DNA of 64,000 nucleotides, taken from the NCBI GenBank assembly GCA_964601355.1, contig CAZRNB010000003.1, positions 12,963 to 76,962 of the forward strand, read 5' to 3'. Under the pieces are notes generated by a model. It had not been told where the DNA came from. It did no database searches and was given only the letters and a program-made list of their open reading frames with translations. Below, piece after piece: positions 49,779 to 57,919 of the stretch (position 1 is the first letter of the stretch; every line of letters starts with the position of its first letter). This stretch comes from CAZRNB01 sp964601355 (lineage in GTDB: Bacteria > Planctomycetota > Phycisphaerae > Sedimentisphaerales > Anaerobacaceae). A program made the position numbers and the translations under genes.

Positions 49779-51362
49779 TTATTCTAATTTCACCAACCTC
49801 CATCTGCCGTGAAGATTCTTTTTTTCAGGAAATTCGTATAGGATTTTAGGGGATCGCCACGCAACGTTGGCTTGTGTTTTTAATGTTTCCAAGACCGATT
49901 CTTCCAGTATAAGATACTGTACTTCTTTGTTAATATCATCTTCCTTAAACACATACTTAATTGGAGGGCGAATATAAAATAGAAATGCCTGGTATCCCGG
50001 CTTGAAGGCATATATCGTCTCATGAGAGGGAACGATATTATTTACAGCAAATGCGGAAGGCCGCCGATATTCGTACTTCTTTTGGATGGGTACCACGAAG
50101 ACCACATACTGTAGCACTATAACAACACTTAGAACCCCCTGAATAAGGGAAAGTCTGACGGCGCTGTCAAGCATAATGCGACTCCGATAAGAAGCGATTG
50201 CACAACAAACCGTCAATGCTGAAATAACAATTGCTGCCGGTCCTACCGTTACAAACACCAACCCGACTCCTGCTGTCACGCAGGATACAGCAAAACTTGC
50301 CAGTAATAAATTCCTCCACACCCGGTTTCCGGAAGCAGCCCCTCCGCTAATCGATAATACCCATCCCAGTAAAACACTGGCCAATGGAAACACAGGCATA
50401 GAATATCGAGATTGTACGCCAGGCATAAGGTTAATTATCGCAAAACTGATTACAAGCCCCAGCCGACACCCTTTGAATAATGCTATATGTTCCTGTTTGA
50501 TGTGCAACGTCATATTTTTGTCCCACAATATGGGTACAAAAAGGACCCAGGGCAAAAAATTCCCAAATGCTCGCACAATACTCCAGCCCCAGCGTACAAA
50601 ATTCGGTTTCACGATAATACGTACCAGAAATTGTGAAACCATTCGATTGGTCATTTTTGACCCCTCGCCTTGCTGATATGCAAGATAAGCCCATCCAAGG
50701 GTCAGAATCAAAATAACAACAAAACCCAGGATATGCTGAATCGAAAAAAGCTCATTAAATCTCTTGGAATATAATAGGACTGCAACAACCGTACAGTAGA
50801 AAAATATCAAAATAAACGGTCCCTTCACGAGAAGACCGAAACCAAGCACTCCGCAAGGTATAATCCACAAAGACCATTGTGAGCCATTCATAGACCATGT
50901 ATTTAACCACCAGAGCATCGCTATCCCGGCAAGTGATATATAAACAGCTTCAATCTCTATCAACCTACCCTTTTCCATCATGGCTATGCTGGTGAGAAAA
51001 ATTATCGCTGAGATTAGTCGGCCGGAAAGGCTCAACCACGGACATTGCATCCATATAAGCAACGACACAAAGAATAAAATGAATATCACAGACGGCAGCC
51101 GCGCGGTCAGTTCCGTTCGCAATCCACTAAGCATAAACGAAATAGCAACTACCCAGTTAATCCCTGGTGGTTTACTGTAGTAAGATTCGCCTCCCACCGA
51201 TGGCACTATCCAGTTGCCTGTCTCCAGCATCGTTACTGCCGGCAGAACTCGTCTTCCCTCCTCACCTTTGAATTCCAGTGTCCCTAACGAAGGAAGATAA
51301 ATTCCACCCCAAATCAGTAAAGCAATTAGAAATACCTTCCGGCGATTAAGCGTCAAATCCAT
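49779..51362 (-). CDS. ArnT/PMT-family membrane glycosyltransferase
   Basis: 527 aa with about ten to twelve membrane helices. The first periplasmic loop LPSLGTLEFKGEEGRRVLPA, with acidic residues as in ArnT (D/E-E), and NWIVPSVGGESYYSKPPGIN are characteristic of the GT83/PMT group that moves a sugar from polyprenyl phosphate to lipid A or a similar acceptor. GT2, deacetylase and a lipid-A N-domain protein in the vicinity support a lipid-modification pathway. It follows, on the same strand, a decayed fragment of a related protein. Confidence 0.8.
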   Translation of the reverse strand: MDLTLNRRKVFLIALLIWGGIYLPSLGTLEFKGEEGRRVLPAVTMLETGNWIVPSVGGESYYSKPPGINWVVAISFMLSGLRTELTARLPSVIFILFFVSLLIWMQCPWLSLSGRLISAIIFLTSIAMMEKGRLIEIEAVYISLAGIAMLWWLNTWSMNGSQWSLWIIPCGVLGFGLLVKGPFILIFFYCTVVAVLLYSKRFNELFSIQHILGFVVILILTLGWAYLAYQQGEGSKMTNRMVSQFLVRIIVKPNFVRWGWSIVRAFGNFLPWVLFVPILWDKNMTLHIKQEHIALFKGCRLGLVISFAIINLMPGVQSRYSMPVFPLASVLLGWVLSISGGAASGNRVWRNLLLASFAVSCVTAGVGLVFVTVGPAAIVISALTVCCAIASYRSRIMLDSAVRLSLIQGVLSVVIVLQYVVFVVPIQKKYEYRRPSAFAVNNIVPSHETIYAFKPGYQAFLFYIRPPIKYVFKEDDINKEVQYLILEESVLETLKTQANVAWRSPKILYEFPEKKNLHGRWRLVKLE

Positions 51363-51375
51363 TCTCGTAATCCCC

Positions 51376-51831
51376 TTAAGTCAGATATATCAGCCGGGAT
51401 TTTCCCAGTAATTGACGGGTTTCCATTATGCGGATATCTTTAGGGGGTCTGCAAGTCTCTTTATGCAAAATGACTGTCTCTGTGGAAGAATTTTCCGTAG
51501 TTGTCCCTAAGGATTGGCCTTTACACGATTTTTCGCAAATCACGTACCCCCTCAATGCCTCATGGAAACTCATCAGACCAGCGGTCAGGGGTTGGGGCTC
51601 AGGGTACAGCAAAAACCCGATCCCCGATCCCCGATGAGAGACGAGGGACGAGAGACGAGCGACGAGGTCGCCGCTTTGAAGCATCTCACACGCGGTAACC
51701 GAAACGAAACATTCATTGCTGTCGAGCGTTCTTGTTGAAAGCATCCAGAATGCACTTGCTGCGGCAAGAACTAGCACGCCGCAAACAATAAGAATCCTTG
51801 CTCCTTTCGAGCCAATCCTGCTTTCTTCCAT
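51376..51831 (-). pseudogene. Remnant of an ArnT-like transferase interrupted by simple repeat
   Basis: 151 codons. The first 50 are the start of a PMT/ArnT protein (ILIVCGVLVLAAASAFWMLS, then TRTLDSNECFVSVTACEMLQ). The text then enters LVARLSSLVSHRGSGIGFLL, which translates a GACGAGGGACGAGAGACGAG-type repeat near 51640-51680. The ending (YVICEKSCKG ... GKSRLIYLT) could be a C-terminal stub. A normal protein of this class has over 450 aa. I read it as an internal deletion sealed with repeat text. It lies between the lipid-A N-domain gene and the intact transferase. Confidence 0.6.
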
Positions 51832-51850
51832 GATTTACATTACCAACGTA

Positions 51851-52198
51851 TCAATCTTCGGCCTTATCAGCGGCAGCTACCACATCGGATCTGCCGTGTT
51901 TATAAATCAAGTGAAGGTTTCGCAAATATATAAACGTGTTCAACGAAAATGCAAGCATGAAAATAGGATTCTTTATGTGCACGGAGTAACAAAGGAGGAT
52001 TAAGCTGCCCGCCAGCGATAAGAACCAGAATGCCGTTGGCACAATAGACCTCTTTTTATATTCACTGGCTATCCATTGAACGATAAACCGGCCGGCAAAT
52101 ACAGCCTGTCCGATCAAGGCAATGGTTGCCCAGACAGGGTCGCCAACTATCTGCTCCATTACCGCTTTTTTGAAAAATTCAACTGCCGCACCAATCAT
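51851..52198 (-). CDS. Lipid-A-disaccharide-synthase N-domain (LABN) protein
   Basis: 115 aa with three membrane segments (ATIALIGQAVFAGRFIVQWI, TAFWFLSLAGSLILLCYSVH, PIFMLAFSLNTFIYLRNLHL). FVQW-type residues (FIVQWIASEYKKRSIVPTAF) are diagnostic of the LABN family, small membrane proteins found near lipid A and ArnT-type genes. AGAGGAAA precedes the ATG at 52196-52198. Downstream on the same strand are the transferase remnant (20 bp) and the intact ArnT-like gene. The role is probably as a partner or chaperone of the lipid glycosylation step. Confidence 0.85.
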   Translation of the reverse strand: MIGAAVEFFKKAVMEQIVGDPVWATIALIGQAVFAGRFIVQWIASEYKKRSIVPTAFWFLSLAGSLILLCYSVHIKNPIFMLAFSLNTFIYLRNLHLIYKHGRSDVVAAADKAED

Positions 52199-52295
52199 AT
52201 TTTCCTCTAATCTTTAACAGAAGATATAATGTACAAAGTTCAAATATAAACAAACGCTGAACACTGTACCCTGTACGCTGATTATTGTACAAAGC

Positions 52296-53642
52296 TTATC
52301 GTGATTTTATCAGCTTGATTATTTCATCGATATTGTTTGGCACTTCGACAGGAGGATTACTGAATTGGCCTTTTTTGTCCTTATGATAATTGACCGTCAT
52401 GCTGGGGTCTTTCAACGGATGTCCCGTCAGGACGCAGGCGACTCTTTCGTCTTTTTGAACGATCCCCTCTGCGACCAGGTGTTTTAGTCCCGCTACCGTC
52501 GCTGCTGAGGCCGGCTCACAACCGAGTCCGAACCTGCCGATAATCGCCTTTGCATCACAAATTTCTTCATCGGTGACTGCTCGCACAACGCCATTACATA
52601 TATCAATCGCCCGCAGGCACTTTTTCAAATTGACAGGCCGAGAAATCTCTATGGCTGAGGCACACGTATGCGGAGAAAAACGCCGAGCCGTTAAGTCAGC
52701 GTAGAAGCTGTCAATAATTTTTTGGTCCACTCTTCCATTATTCCATACGAGTTTTTTGTTATTAACAAGGTCAAACAGAGTGTCTGCGCCGGTTGCGTTG
52801 ATAATCGCCATGCGTGGTATTCGCTCAATCAGTCCGAGCTGCTTTAGCTCAGCAAAGGCTTTGCCGAACGCGCTGGAATTGCCGAGGTTGCCGCCGGGAA
52901 CGATAATCCAGTCCGGCACTTCCCAGCCCAAAGCCTCAATGATGCGGTACATTATGGTCTTTTGGCCTTCAAGCCTGAATGGATTTAGTGAGTTGAGAAG
53001 ATAAAGTCCCAGCTTTGTGCAGACGTCCTGAACCTGACGCATACAATCATCAAAGTCACCCTGTACCTGAATTGTTTGTGCTCCATAGTCTATGCCCTGG
53101 CTCAGCTTGCCAAAGGCGATTCGGCCTGAGCCGATGAAGACGGTGCACTTGAGATTGCAGTGATGTGCATAAAGCGCAACCGATGCAGAAGTATTGCCGG
53201 TCGATGCACAGGCGCTTGAGGTTGCGCCGACCAGTTTTGCGTGACTGAACGCCGCCGCCATGCCGTTATCTTTGAACGAGCCGGACGGATTCAGTCCTTC
53301 ATATTGCAGATACAGATTCCCCGGTTTCATATCGACATAAGCCGCTACGGCGTCATTTTGCTGCAGGATTGTTTGGCCTTCGCCTATGGTGACTTTGTAT
53401 TTATCTTCGCAGAAGCCAAGAAGCTCTCTAAAACGCCAGACGCCGGAGAAATCCAGCGGATTGAGTCTATTTGCCCATCGCTTGGCAAATTCATTTAATT
53501 TACCAGGCACTTTGAGCCTGTCCCAGTTATAGCGCACATCCAGCAGCTCGCCGCAGGCAGGGCACTTAAAAAACGTTTGGCCGCAGTCAAACTCCGCCCC
53601 GCAAGCGGGATTTATACACTTTTGATAAGCTGAATCGGTCAT
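52296..53642 (-). CDS. thrC: Threonine synthase
   Basis: PLP enzyme converting O-phosphohomoserine to threonine, last step of the pathway. 448 aa from ATG 53640-53642 (MTDSAYQKCINPACGAEFD). It has an N-terminal zinc ribbon (CINPACG ... CPACGE), then LQYEGLNPSGSFKDNGMAAA with the PLP lysine in SFKDNG, ACASTGNTSASVALYAHHC and the phosphate loop VPGGNLGNSSAFGK. A longer frame to 53789 adds residues that translate CGTATCTCGTATCC-type repeat text and is rejected. It is separated from the LABN gene by 97 bp. Confidence 0.93.
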   Translation of the reverse strand: MTDSAYQKCINPACGAEFDCGQTFFKCPACGELLDVRYNWDRLKVPGKLNEFAKRWANRLNPLDFSGVWRFRELLGFCEDKYKVTIGEGQTILQQNDAVAAYVDMKPGNLYLQYEGLNPSGSFKDNGMAAAFSHAKLVGATSSACASTGNTSASVALYAHHCNLKCTVFIGSGRIAFGKLSQGIDYGAQTIQVQGDFDDCMRQVQDVCTKLGLYLLNSLNPFRLEGQKTIMYRIIEALGWEVPDWIIVPGGNLGNSSAFGKAFAELKQLGLIERIPRMAIINATGADTLFDLVNNKKLVWNNGRVDQKIIDSFYADLTARRFSPHTCASAIEISRPVNLKKCLRAIDICNGVVRAVTDEEICDAKAIIGRFGLGCEPASAATVAGLKHLVAEGIVQKDERVACVLTGHPLKDPSMTVNYHKDKKGQFSNPPVEVPNNIDEIIKLIKSR

Positions 53643-54330
53643 ATTCTCGTATCTCGTATCCGATATCTCATCGTTAGATTCTTGAGCGACAAATTTAAGT
53701 ATCGGCCTTTCTTGCACAGTCCTGTAATTATAAAAGATGGACGAAGCTAATGATACAGAAATTGGCTTTGTTTGGGTTTGTTTCCCCAAAGTCGCCTGCG
53801 TGGTTCATTTTCATAATCCTTTGTCAAAAGTGAGTTTACATTTATTTAAGCCTTAAGGCAATTGGCTTTGTTTTGCATAAAAGTATTCTCCCGGCGAGCC
53901 GAAATCCACCCCAAAATATAGGCGCAGCCACCATCTCACAAGGTGAATATTGTCTATTGGCTATTTGTGATTGTCCCGAGCAGGATTGAGAGATTTGAAA
54001 CTTAATATTCACTATTGCAACTCTAATTTAATATTGGATATATATTATACAATATTAAGTGTTAATTTTCAAGCAAAATTTCAGGAACAGAGGCAGGTAA
54101 ACTTCTGTCCGCCGTCTTCCATCATCTTTCGTCCGTCATCTGTCTCCTGTCTTCTGTCTTCCGTCTTCTGTTCCCTAACGGTATCTCTTTCATAATTCTC
54201 TCTTGCCTCCGCTCAGATCTTTTTATTCTCCGGCAAATCCCTCGGCAGAAATAAGTAAACGTCCCAAATAAAATTATATAACAATGAATCCTTTGGTATT
54301 GGCAAGATCACCAGATCGGTGTATAAATAA
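53643..54330. other. Gene-free gap with simple-text repeats
   Basis: About 690 bp. It contains TCTCGTATCTCGTATCCGAT near 53645, A/T-rich sequence with TATATATTATACAATATTAA near 54035, and a CTTCTGTCTTCCGTC-type block at 54105-54180, like those at 2160-2200, 51640, 56195 and 62325. The translated frames here are artefacts. No gene or known RNA is seen. Confidence 0.55.
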
Positions 54331-55089
54331 TTAACGCCATTCTCCCCATCCTACCGGTGCCGTACCTGTACCAACCGTAATATAATATCCATGACTTGCG
54401 GACCATGCACGTGCTGCGGAATCCAGTTCTTTCTGGCCGCAGTTCAGATAAGCTTCAGCCATAGTCTTATTGCCCTTCGAGTTCAATGTTTTGATTAGAT
54501 CTGGTATAATCTCTTCCCTTCCCAAGGCAATAAAGGCATAAAGCGCATTCTCTATTACTATATATTCATTCGATAAAACATCCTCCAACAAAACACCCTT
54601 CATCTGTTCCCAAATTCCTATCAGGACAGATTTGTCTCTCATAGCGATGGCATAATGAACTTTATCACCAACATTTTGTGGCTGCCACCCGAACTTTTTT
54701 TGAAGCGCAATCGCTACTTTTTTTCCAAAATCCCAGTCTTTCAGGGAAGTTACCAGAGCCGGGACAGCTCGTTGGTCTCCTATCTTTACCAGGGCTACCA
54801 CTGAGCTCCTACGGACAAAATCATCATTATCCTTTAACGCAGAGATAATAGGTTCGACTGCGCGGATATCACCTATCTTTCCAAGGGCTTCCGCTGCGTT
54901 GCTGCGGACATACTTATTATCATCCTTTAACGCAGCGATAAGAGATTCAACTGAATTACTATCTGCCGTTTTACCGATGGCCTGATTCGATGGCTTTGGA
55001 GTCTCTTTTTTGCAGCTGGATATGCAGATTAAGGCAGAAAGTCCAAAAATAAAAATGAAAAATATAAAACGAAATACAATCTTTGCCAT
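54331..55089 (-). CDS. HEAT-repeat lipoprotein
   Basis: 252 aa from ATG 55087-55089 (GGAG about 10 nt upstream). N-terminal signal with a lipobox-like end (FGLSALICISSC-KK), so probably lipidated. Residues about 45-150 hold PBS-lyase/HEAT repeats: VESLIAALKDDNKYVRSNAA, EALGKIGDIRAVEPIISALK, DNDDFVRRSSVVALVKIGDQ. These form a short solenoid that binds another protein. The C-terminal third is a looser helical stretch. The gene stands alone on the minus strand. Confidence 0.75.
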   Translation of the reverse strand: MAKIVFRFIFFIFIFGLSALICISSCKKETPKPSNQAIGKTADSNSVESLIAALKDDNKYVRSNAAEALGKIGDIRAVEPIISALKDNDDFVRRSSVVALVKIGDQRAVPALVTSLKDWDFGKKVAIALQKKFGWQPQNVGDKVHYAIAMRDKSVLIGIWEQMKGVLLEDVLSNEYIVIENALYAFIALGREEIIPDLIKTLNSKGNKTMAEAYLNCGQKELDSAARAWSASHGYYITVGTGTAPVGWGEWR

Positions 55090-55306
55090 GAAGTGATAAC
55101 TCCAAAATTCTGAAGTTTTATTTTTGAAATTTAATCTTTCGAATCTCATTTTATTCCTCCCTTTATAGTAAAATCTTGGGAAATCTTACTTATTTCTCCT
55201 TTTCATTGAGGACCATTCGAGTCTCGCGTATGGTTTCTCCAAACAGATGCGGCAATCCTTTGACTCTGCTCAGGATGAATTTGCTCGGCCTTTTTTTACA
55301 GACAAA

Positions 55307-55333
55307 CCCCGGCCACAGGGGCCGGGGCTAAAC
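55307..55333. repeat. Hairpin with GGGGCTAAAC tail
   Basis: CCCCGGCC (55307-55314) pairs with GGCCGGGG (55320-55327), followed by CTAAAC. Same tail as the hairpins near groES, nusB and parA. It lies just past the HAD gene stop (55351). Confidence 0.65.
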
Positions 55334-55350
55334 GCCCTAAGCTATCTGTC

Positions 55351-56112
55351 CTATGCCGTTGCGGCGTTAATCTTTTGTATCAGGCCCGGCAGCTCGGCGA
55401 TTCGGTTTATCCTCCAGACCCCCTTAGGCACTTTTTTGCCCACGTTGGTGTAAGCCGCCTTCAACGCCGCCTGCATACCCGCCAGCAGAGCAGGCCTTAT
55501 ATCCTTGTCGAGCCGATCACCTACAAAAAGTATGCCCTCCGCCGGCTCATTTATCTTGGCAACCGCCGCCTCAAAGATACGCCTGTCAGGTTTTCGGAAT
55601 TTAAACTGGTAAGAATAGAGCCTAAAGGGGAAAAAATCCAGGATGCCCAAATCAGCTAAATGCTTATCTAAAGAGCCGGCGCTTACGGACGTATTGCTGA
55701 GTATGCCGAGCTTAAGACCCATCCGGCGTAGCGCGGTCAAAGTATCTTTTATATCCGGCTCGACCTTAGTGAGCTTGCTAAGCGGCTCATACCACAGCCA
55801 GCCGAGCTGCACCCACTGCTGGCTATCAAGCCTGATACCTCTCTTCTCTCCTAATTTCTTTAACAAAGACAAGGCGTCAAAATCACGCCCCGTGACATTC
55901 GCCCATAGACATCGTAATCGAACGGTCATTAAGCTATGGACGCAGTACCAATCGAAATTCCCAACCGGCTGGTTACAGCTTACCAGATAATCGTAAGTCA
56001 ACCTTGCACTCTGCCGGAAAACATTCGTCGTCTGGATCTTGCCGAAGTTGAGCAAAGTGTCGCCCAGGTCGAACAGCACCGCTTCGATCCTTCGACATCG
56101 TGAATCGTCCAT
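55351..56112 (-). CDS. HAD-superfamily hydrolase
   Basis: 253 aa. Phosphatase of the HAD fold; substrate not predictable. Motif I is VLFDLGDTLLNFG, with the nucleophilic Asp but Gly at the usual general-acid position (D-x-G-D-T), a variant common in one group. Motif II lies in LGILSNTSV, the motif III Lys in KFRKPDRRIFE, and motif IV GILFVGDRLDKDI. A helical cap (about 20-105) lies between motif I and II. It is followed on the same strand, 238 bp downstream, by the HEAT gene, and preceded by the Re-citrate-synthase-like gene. Confidence 0.8.
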   Translation of the reverse strand: MDDSRCRRIEAVLFDLGDTLLNFGKIQTTNVFRQSARLTYDYLVSCNQPVGNFDWYCVHSLMTVRLRCLWANVTGRDFDALSLLKKLGEKRGIRLDSQQWVQLGWLWYEPLSKLTKVEPDIKDTLTALRRMGLKLGILSNTSVSAGSLDKHLADLGILDFFPFRLYSYQFKFRKPDRRIFEAAVAKINEPAEGILFVGDRLDKDIRPALLAGMQAALKAAYTNVGKKVPKGVWRINRIAELPGLIQKINAATA

Positions 56113-56220
56113 CGTCTCTCGTCTAACCGCTCACTCCCGGAAGGGATCCCTTGCGGGATTACGTTCGCGGCTCTGTTATCTGTCTGCTACCTTCCGTCTT
56201 CTGTCCAGCCGTCAATCACT
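56095..56220. repeat. Simple-text repeat block
   Basis: ATCGTGAATCGTCCATCGTC, CCCTTGCGGGATTACG and CTGCTACCTTCCGTCTTCTG follow one another, using the same words as the gaps at 2.1, 51.6, 54.1 and 62.3 kb. It fills the 103-bp gap between the HAD gene and the citrate-synthase-like gene. Confidence 0.55.
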
Positions 56221-57550
56221 TCTCCCTAAGTGGTGGCAGCTCACCGCCGAAAGCTTCTTTTATCCACTCGAACATTTCCTCATCTGATATCGCCGACACC
56301 CTGTCGGCTAAATATTCAGTGTCTATTTTTTCCTTAATTTTGGTTATACGGCTGTCGTGCTTGGGGATTTCAATCTGATAAATATTCTCTATCCAATGTT
56401 TAATACCTGCTGCGCCGGTTTTATCTGTAATGGCCACTCCTACGGGACGGTTGAGCAGCTTCTTGGTATCGAAGCAGTTGTATATTTCCTCATCCTTTAA
56501 CAGGCCGTCCGCGTGGATGCCCGCTCGGGTGACATTAAAGTCCCTTCCGACCAGCGGATAGTTGTGCGGAATTGGTATGCCCAATTCTTTGGCAGCATAT
56601 TCGGACAGCTCTGTAATTGCGGCGTAGTTGATGCCGGGAATATGTCCCTTAAGCTGGGCGTGCTCAATAACCATTGCCTCCAGGGGCGAATTGCCCGTTC
56701 GCTCACCGGTGCCGAATATCGCGGTGTTGACGGCGCTGCAGCCGTAGAGCCACGCCGCTACGGCGTTTACCAGAACCTTGTGAAAGTCGTTATGGCCGTG
56801 CCACTCAAGCCATCCGGGCGGAACTCCAATTTGCCGAAGCCCGTTGACGAGCCTGGGAACGCTCCGTGGCAGAGCCACGCCAGGCCACGGCAGGCCGAAG
56901 CCAAGCGTATCACAGAGACGAATCTTGACCGGTCTTTTATACTCCTCGGCGAGTTTCATTAACCGGGCCGCAAAAGGCAGCACAAAGCCTTCGTAATCGG
57001 CCCGCGTTATATCTTCAAAATGACATCGCGGAGTAACACCGGTATCCAGCGCAGCTTTAGCAATATCAAGATATGCGTTCATAGCCTGTGTCCGCGTCTT
57101 TCGCAGCTTGAGAAATATATGATAGTCACTGGCTGAGGTCAGAATTCCGGTCTCATTAAGCCCCATTTGCGAGACCAGCTTAAAATCCTCCGCCACTGCT
57201 CTTATCCAGCCGGTTATCTCCGGAAACTCATAGCCGCGCTCCTGGCAAAGCTCGACGGCTTTCCTGTCGCGTTTTGAATATAGAAAAAACTCGCATTGAC
57301 GGATAAGACCCGTGCTGCCGTCTATTTCATGCAGCAGATCATATATTCGCAGAACCTGCTCCGGCGTGTAGGGAGGCCGGGCCTGCTGGCCATCACGAAA
57401 GGTTGTATCGGTAATCCAGACGTTGTCCGGCAGATTATAATCAACTGTCTTATCATCGAAGATTATCCTGGGAAATTCTATATAGGGAAACATATCCCTG
57501 TACAAGTTGGGTTTTTCCGTCTCTACAATTTCAGGGATTTTATCTATCAT
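56216..57550 (-). CDS. Re-citrate synthase-like (isopropylmalate/homocitrate synthase family)
   Basis: 444 aa of the DRE-TIM metallolyase family that condenses acetyl-CoA with a 2-oxoacid. WITDTTFRDGQQARPPYTPE supplies the divalent-metal Asp and the catalytic Arg. HFEDITRADYEGFV, IRLCDTLGFG, WHGHNDFHKVLVN (metal His pair) and GTGERTGNSPLE complete the barrel. The sequence pattern, as I remember it, is that of the Re-citrate synthase of Clostridium kluyveri (DTTFRDGQQSRPPYT, EFFLYSKRDRKAVE-like) rather than LeuA or NifV, lacking a regulatory domain. It would make citrate by Re-face addition in an anaerobic, incomplete TCA route. It stands alone upstream of the HAD gene. Confidence 0.7.
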   Translation of the reverse strand: MIDKIPEIVETEKPNLYRDMFPYIEFPRIIFDDKTVDYNLPDNVWITDTTFRDGQQARPPYTPEQVLRIYDLLHEIDGSTGLIRQCEFFLYSKRDRKAVELCQERGYEFPEITGWIRAVAEDFKLVSQMGLNETGILTSASDYHIFLKLRKTRTQAMNAYLDIAKAALDTGVTPRCHFEDITRADYEGFVLPFAARLMKLAEEYKRPVKIRLCDTLGFGLPWPGVALPRSVPRLVNGLRQIGVPPGWLEWHGHNDFHKVLVNAVAAWLYGCSAVNTAIFGTGERTGNSPLEAMVIEHAQLKGHIPGINYAAITELSEYAAKELGIPIPHNYPLVGRDFNVTRAGIHADGLLKDEEIYNCFDTKKLLNRPVGVAITDKTGAAGIKHWIENIYQIEIPKHDSRITKIKEKIDTEYLADRVSAISDEEMFEWIKEAFGGELPPLREK

Positions 57551-57655
57551 TATTTATCTCCAAAACTTTGCCTGAGATTTCAGCCGGACTACTCACATCA
57601 GGGACAGGAATAATCATGTGCCCACGCCACAATAATTTACATTTTTGACGAGCAA

Positions 57656-57738
57656 TGGCCGAGATGGGATTCGAACCCATACGCCCTTTCGGACAGGGGA
57701 TTTTAAGTCCCCAGCGTCTGCCATTCCGCCACTCGGCC
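57656..57738 (-). tRNA. tRNA-Leu (anticodon TAA)
   Basis: On the minus strand GGCCGAGTGGCGGAATGGCA starts the acceptor and D arm. The anticodon arm is GGGGA-CTTAAAA-TCCCC with TAA. A long variable arm follows, then GGGTTCGAATCCC and the CTCGGCC acceptor strand with A as discriminator. It is class II in form with 83 nt and no encoded CCA. Confidence 0.93.
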
Positions 57739-57919
57739 GACATTATCGTCTTGAATATTGCGTTGTGCGTATCCGTTCTCCGTCCCTTAGGGGCTGCGAA
57801 GGATTAATTGCGTATTATAACGCAAGACGCATCACGCACTATGCACGACAAAATAAATTACCGCATTTTGGGGAATTTTGCAACTTGTTTTACAAAAAGA
57901 AAAGATCTCCGCAGCAAAA

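Noticed and set aside
53643..53789. N-terminal extension of threonine synthase
   Set aside because: The added residues translate simple repeat text, and the zinc-ribbon start at MTDSAYQKC is typical of the family.
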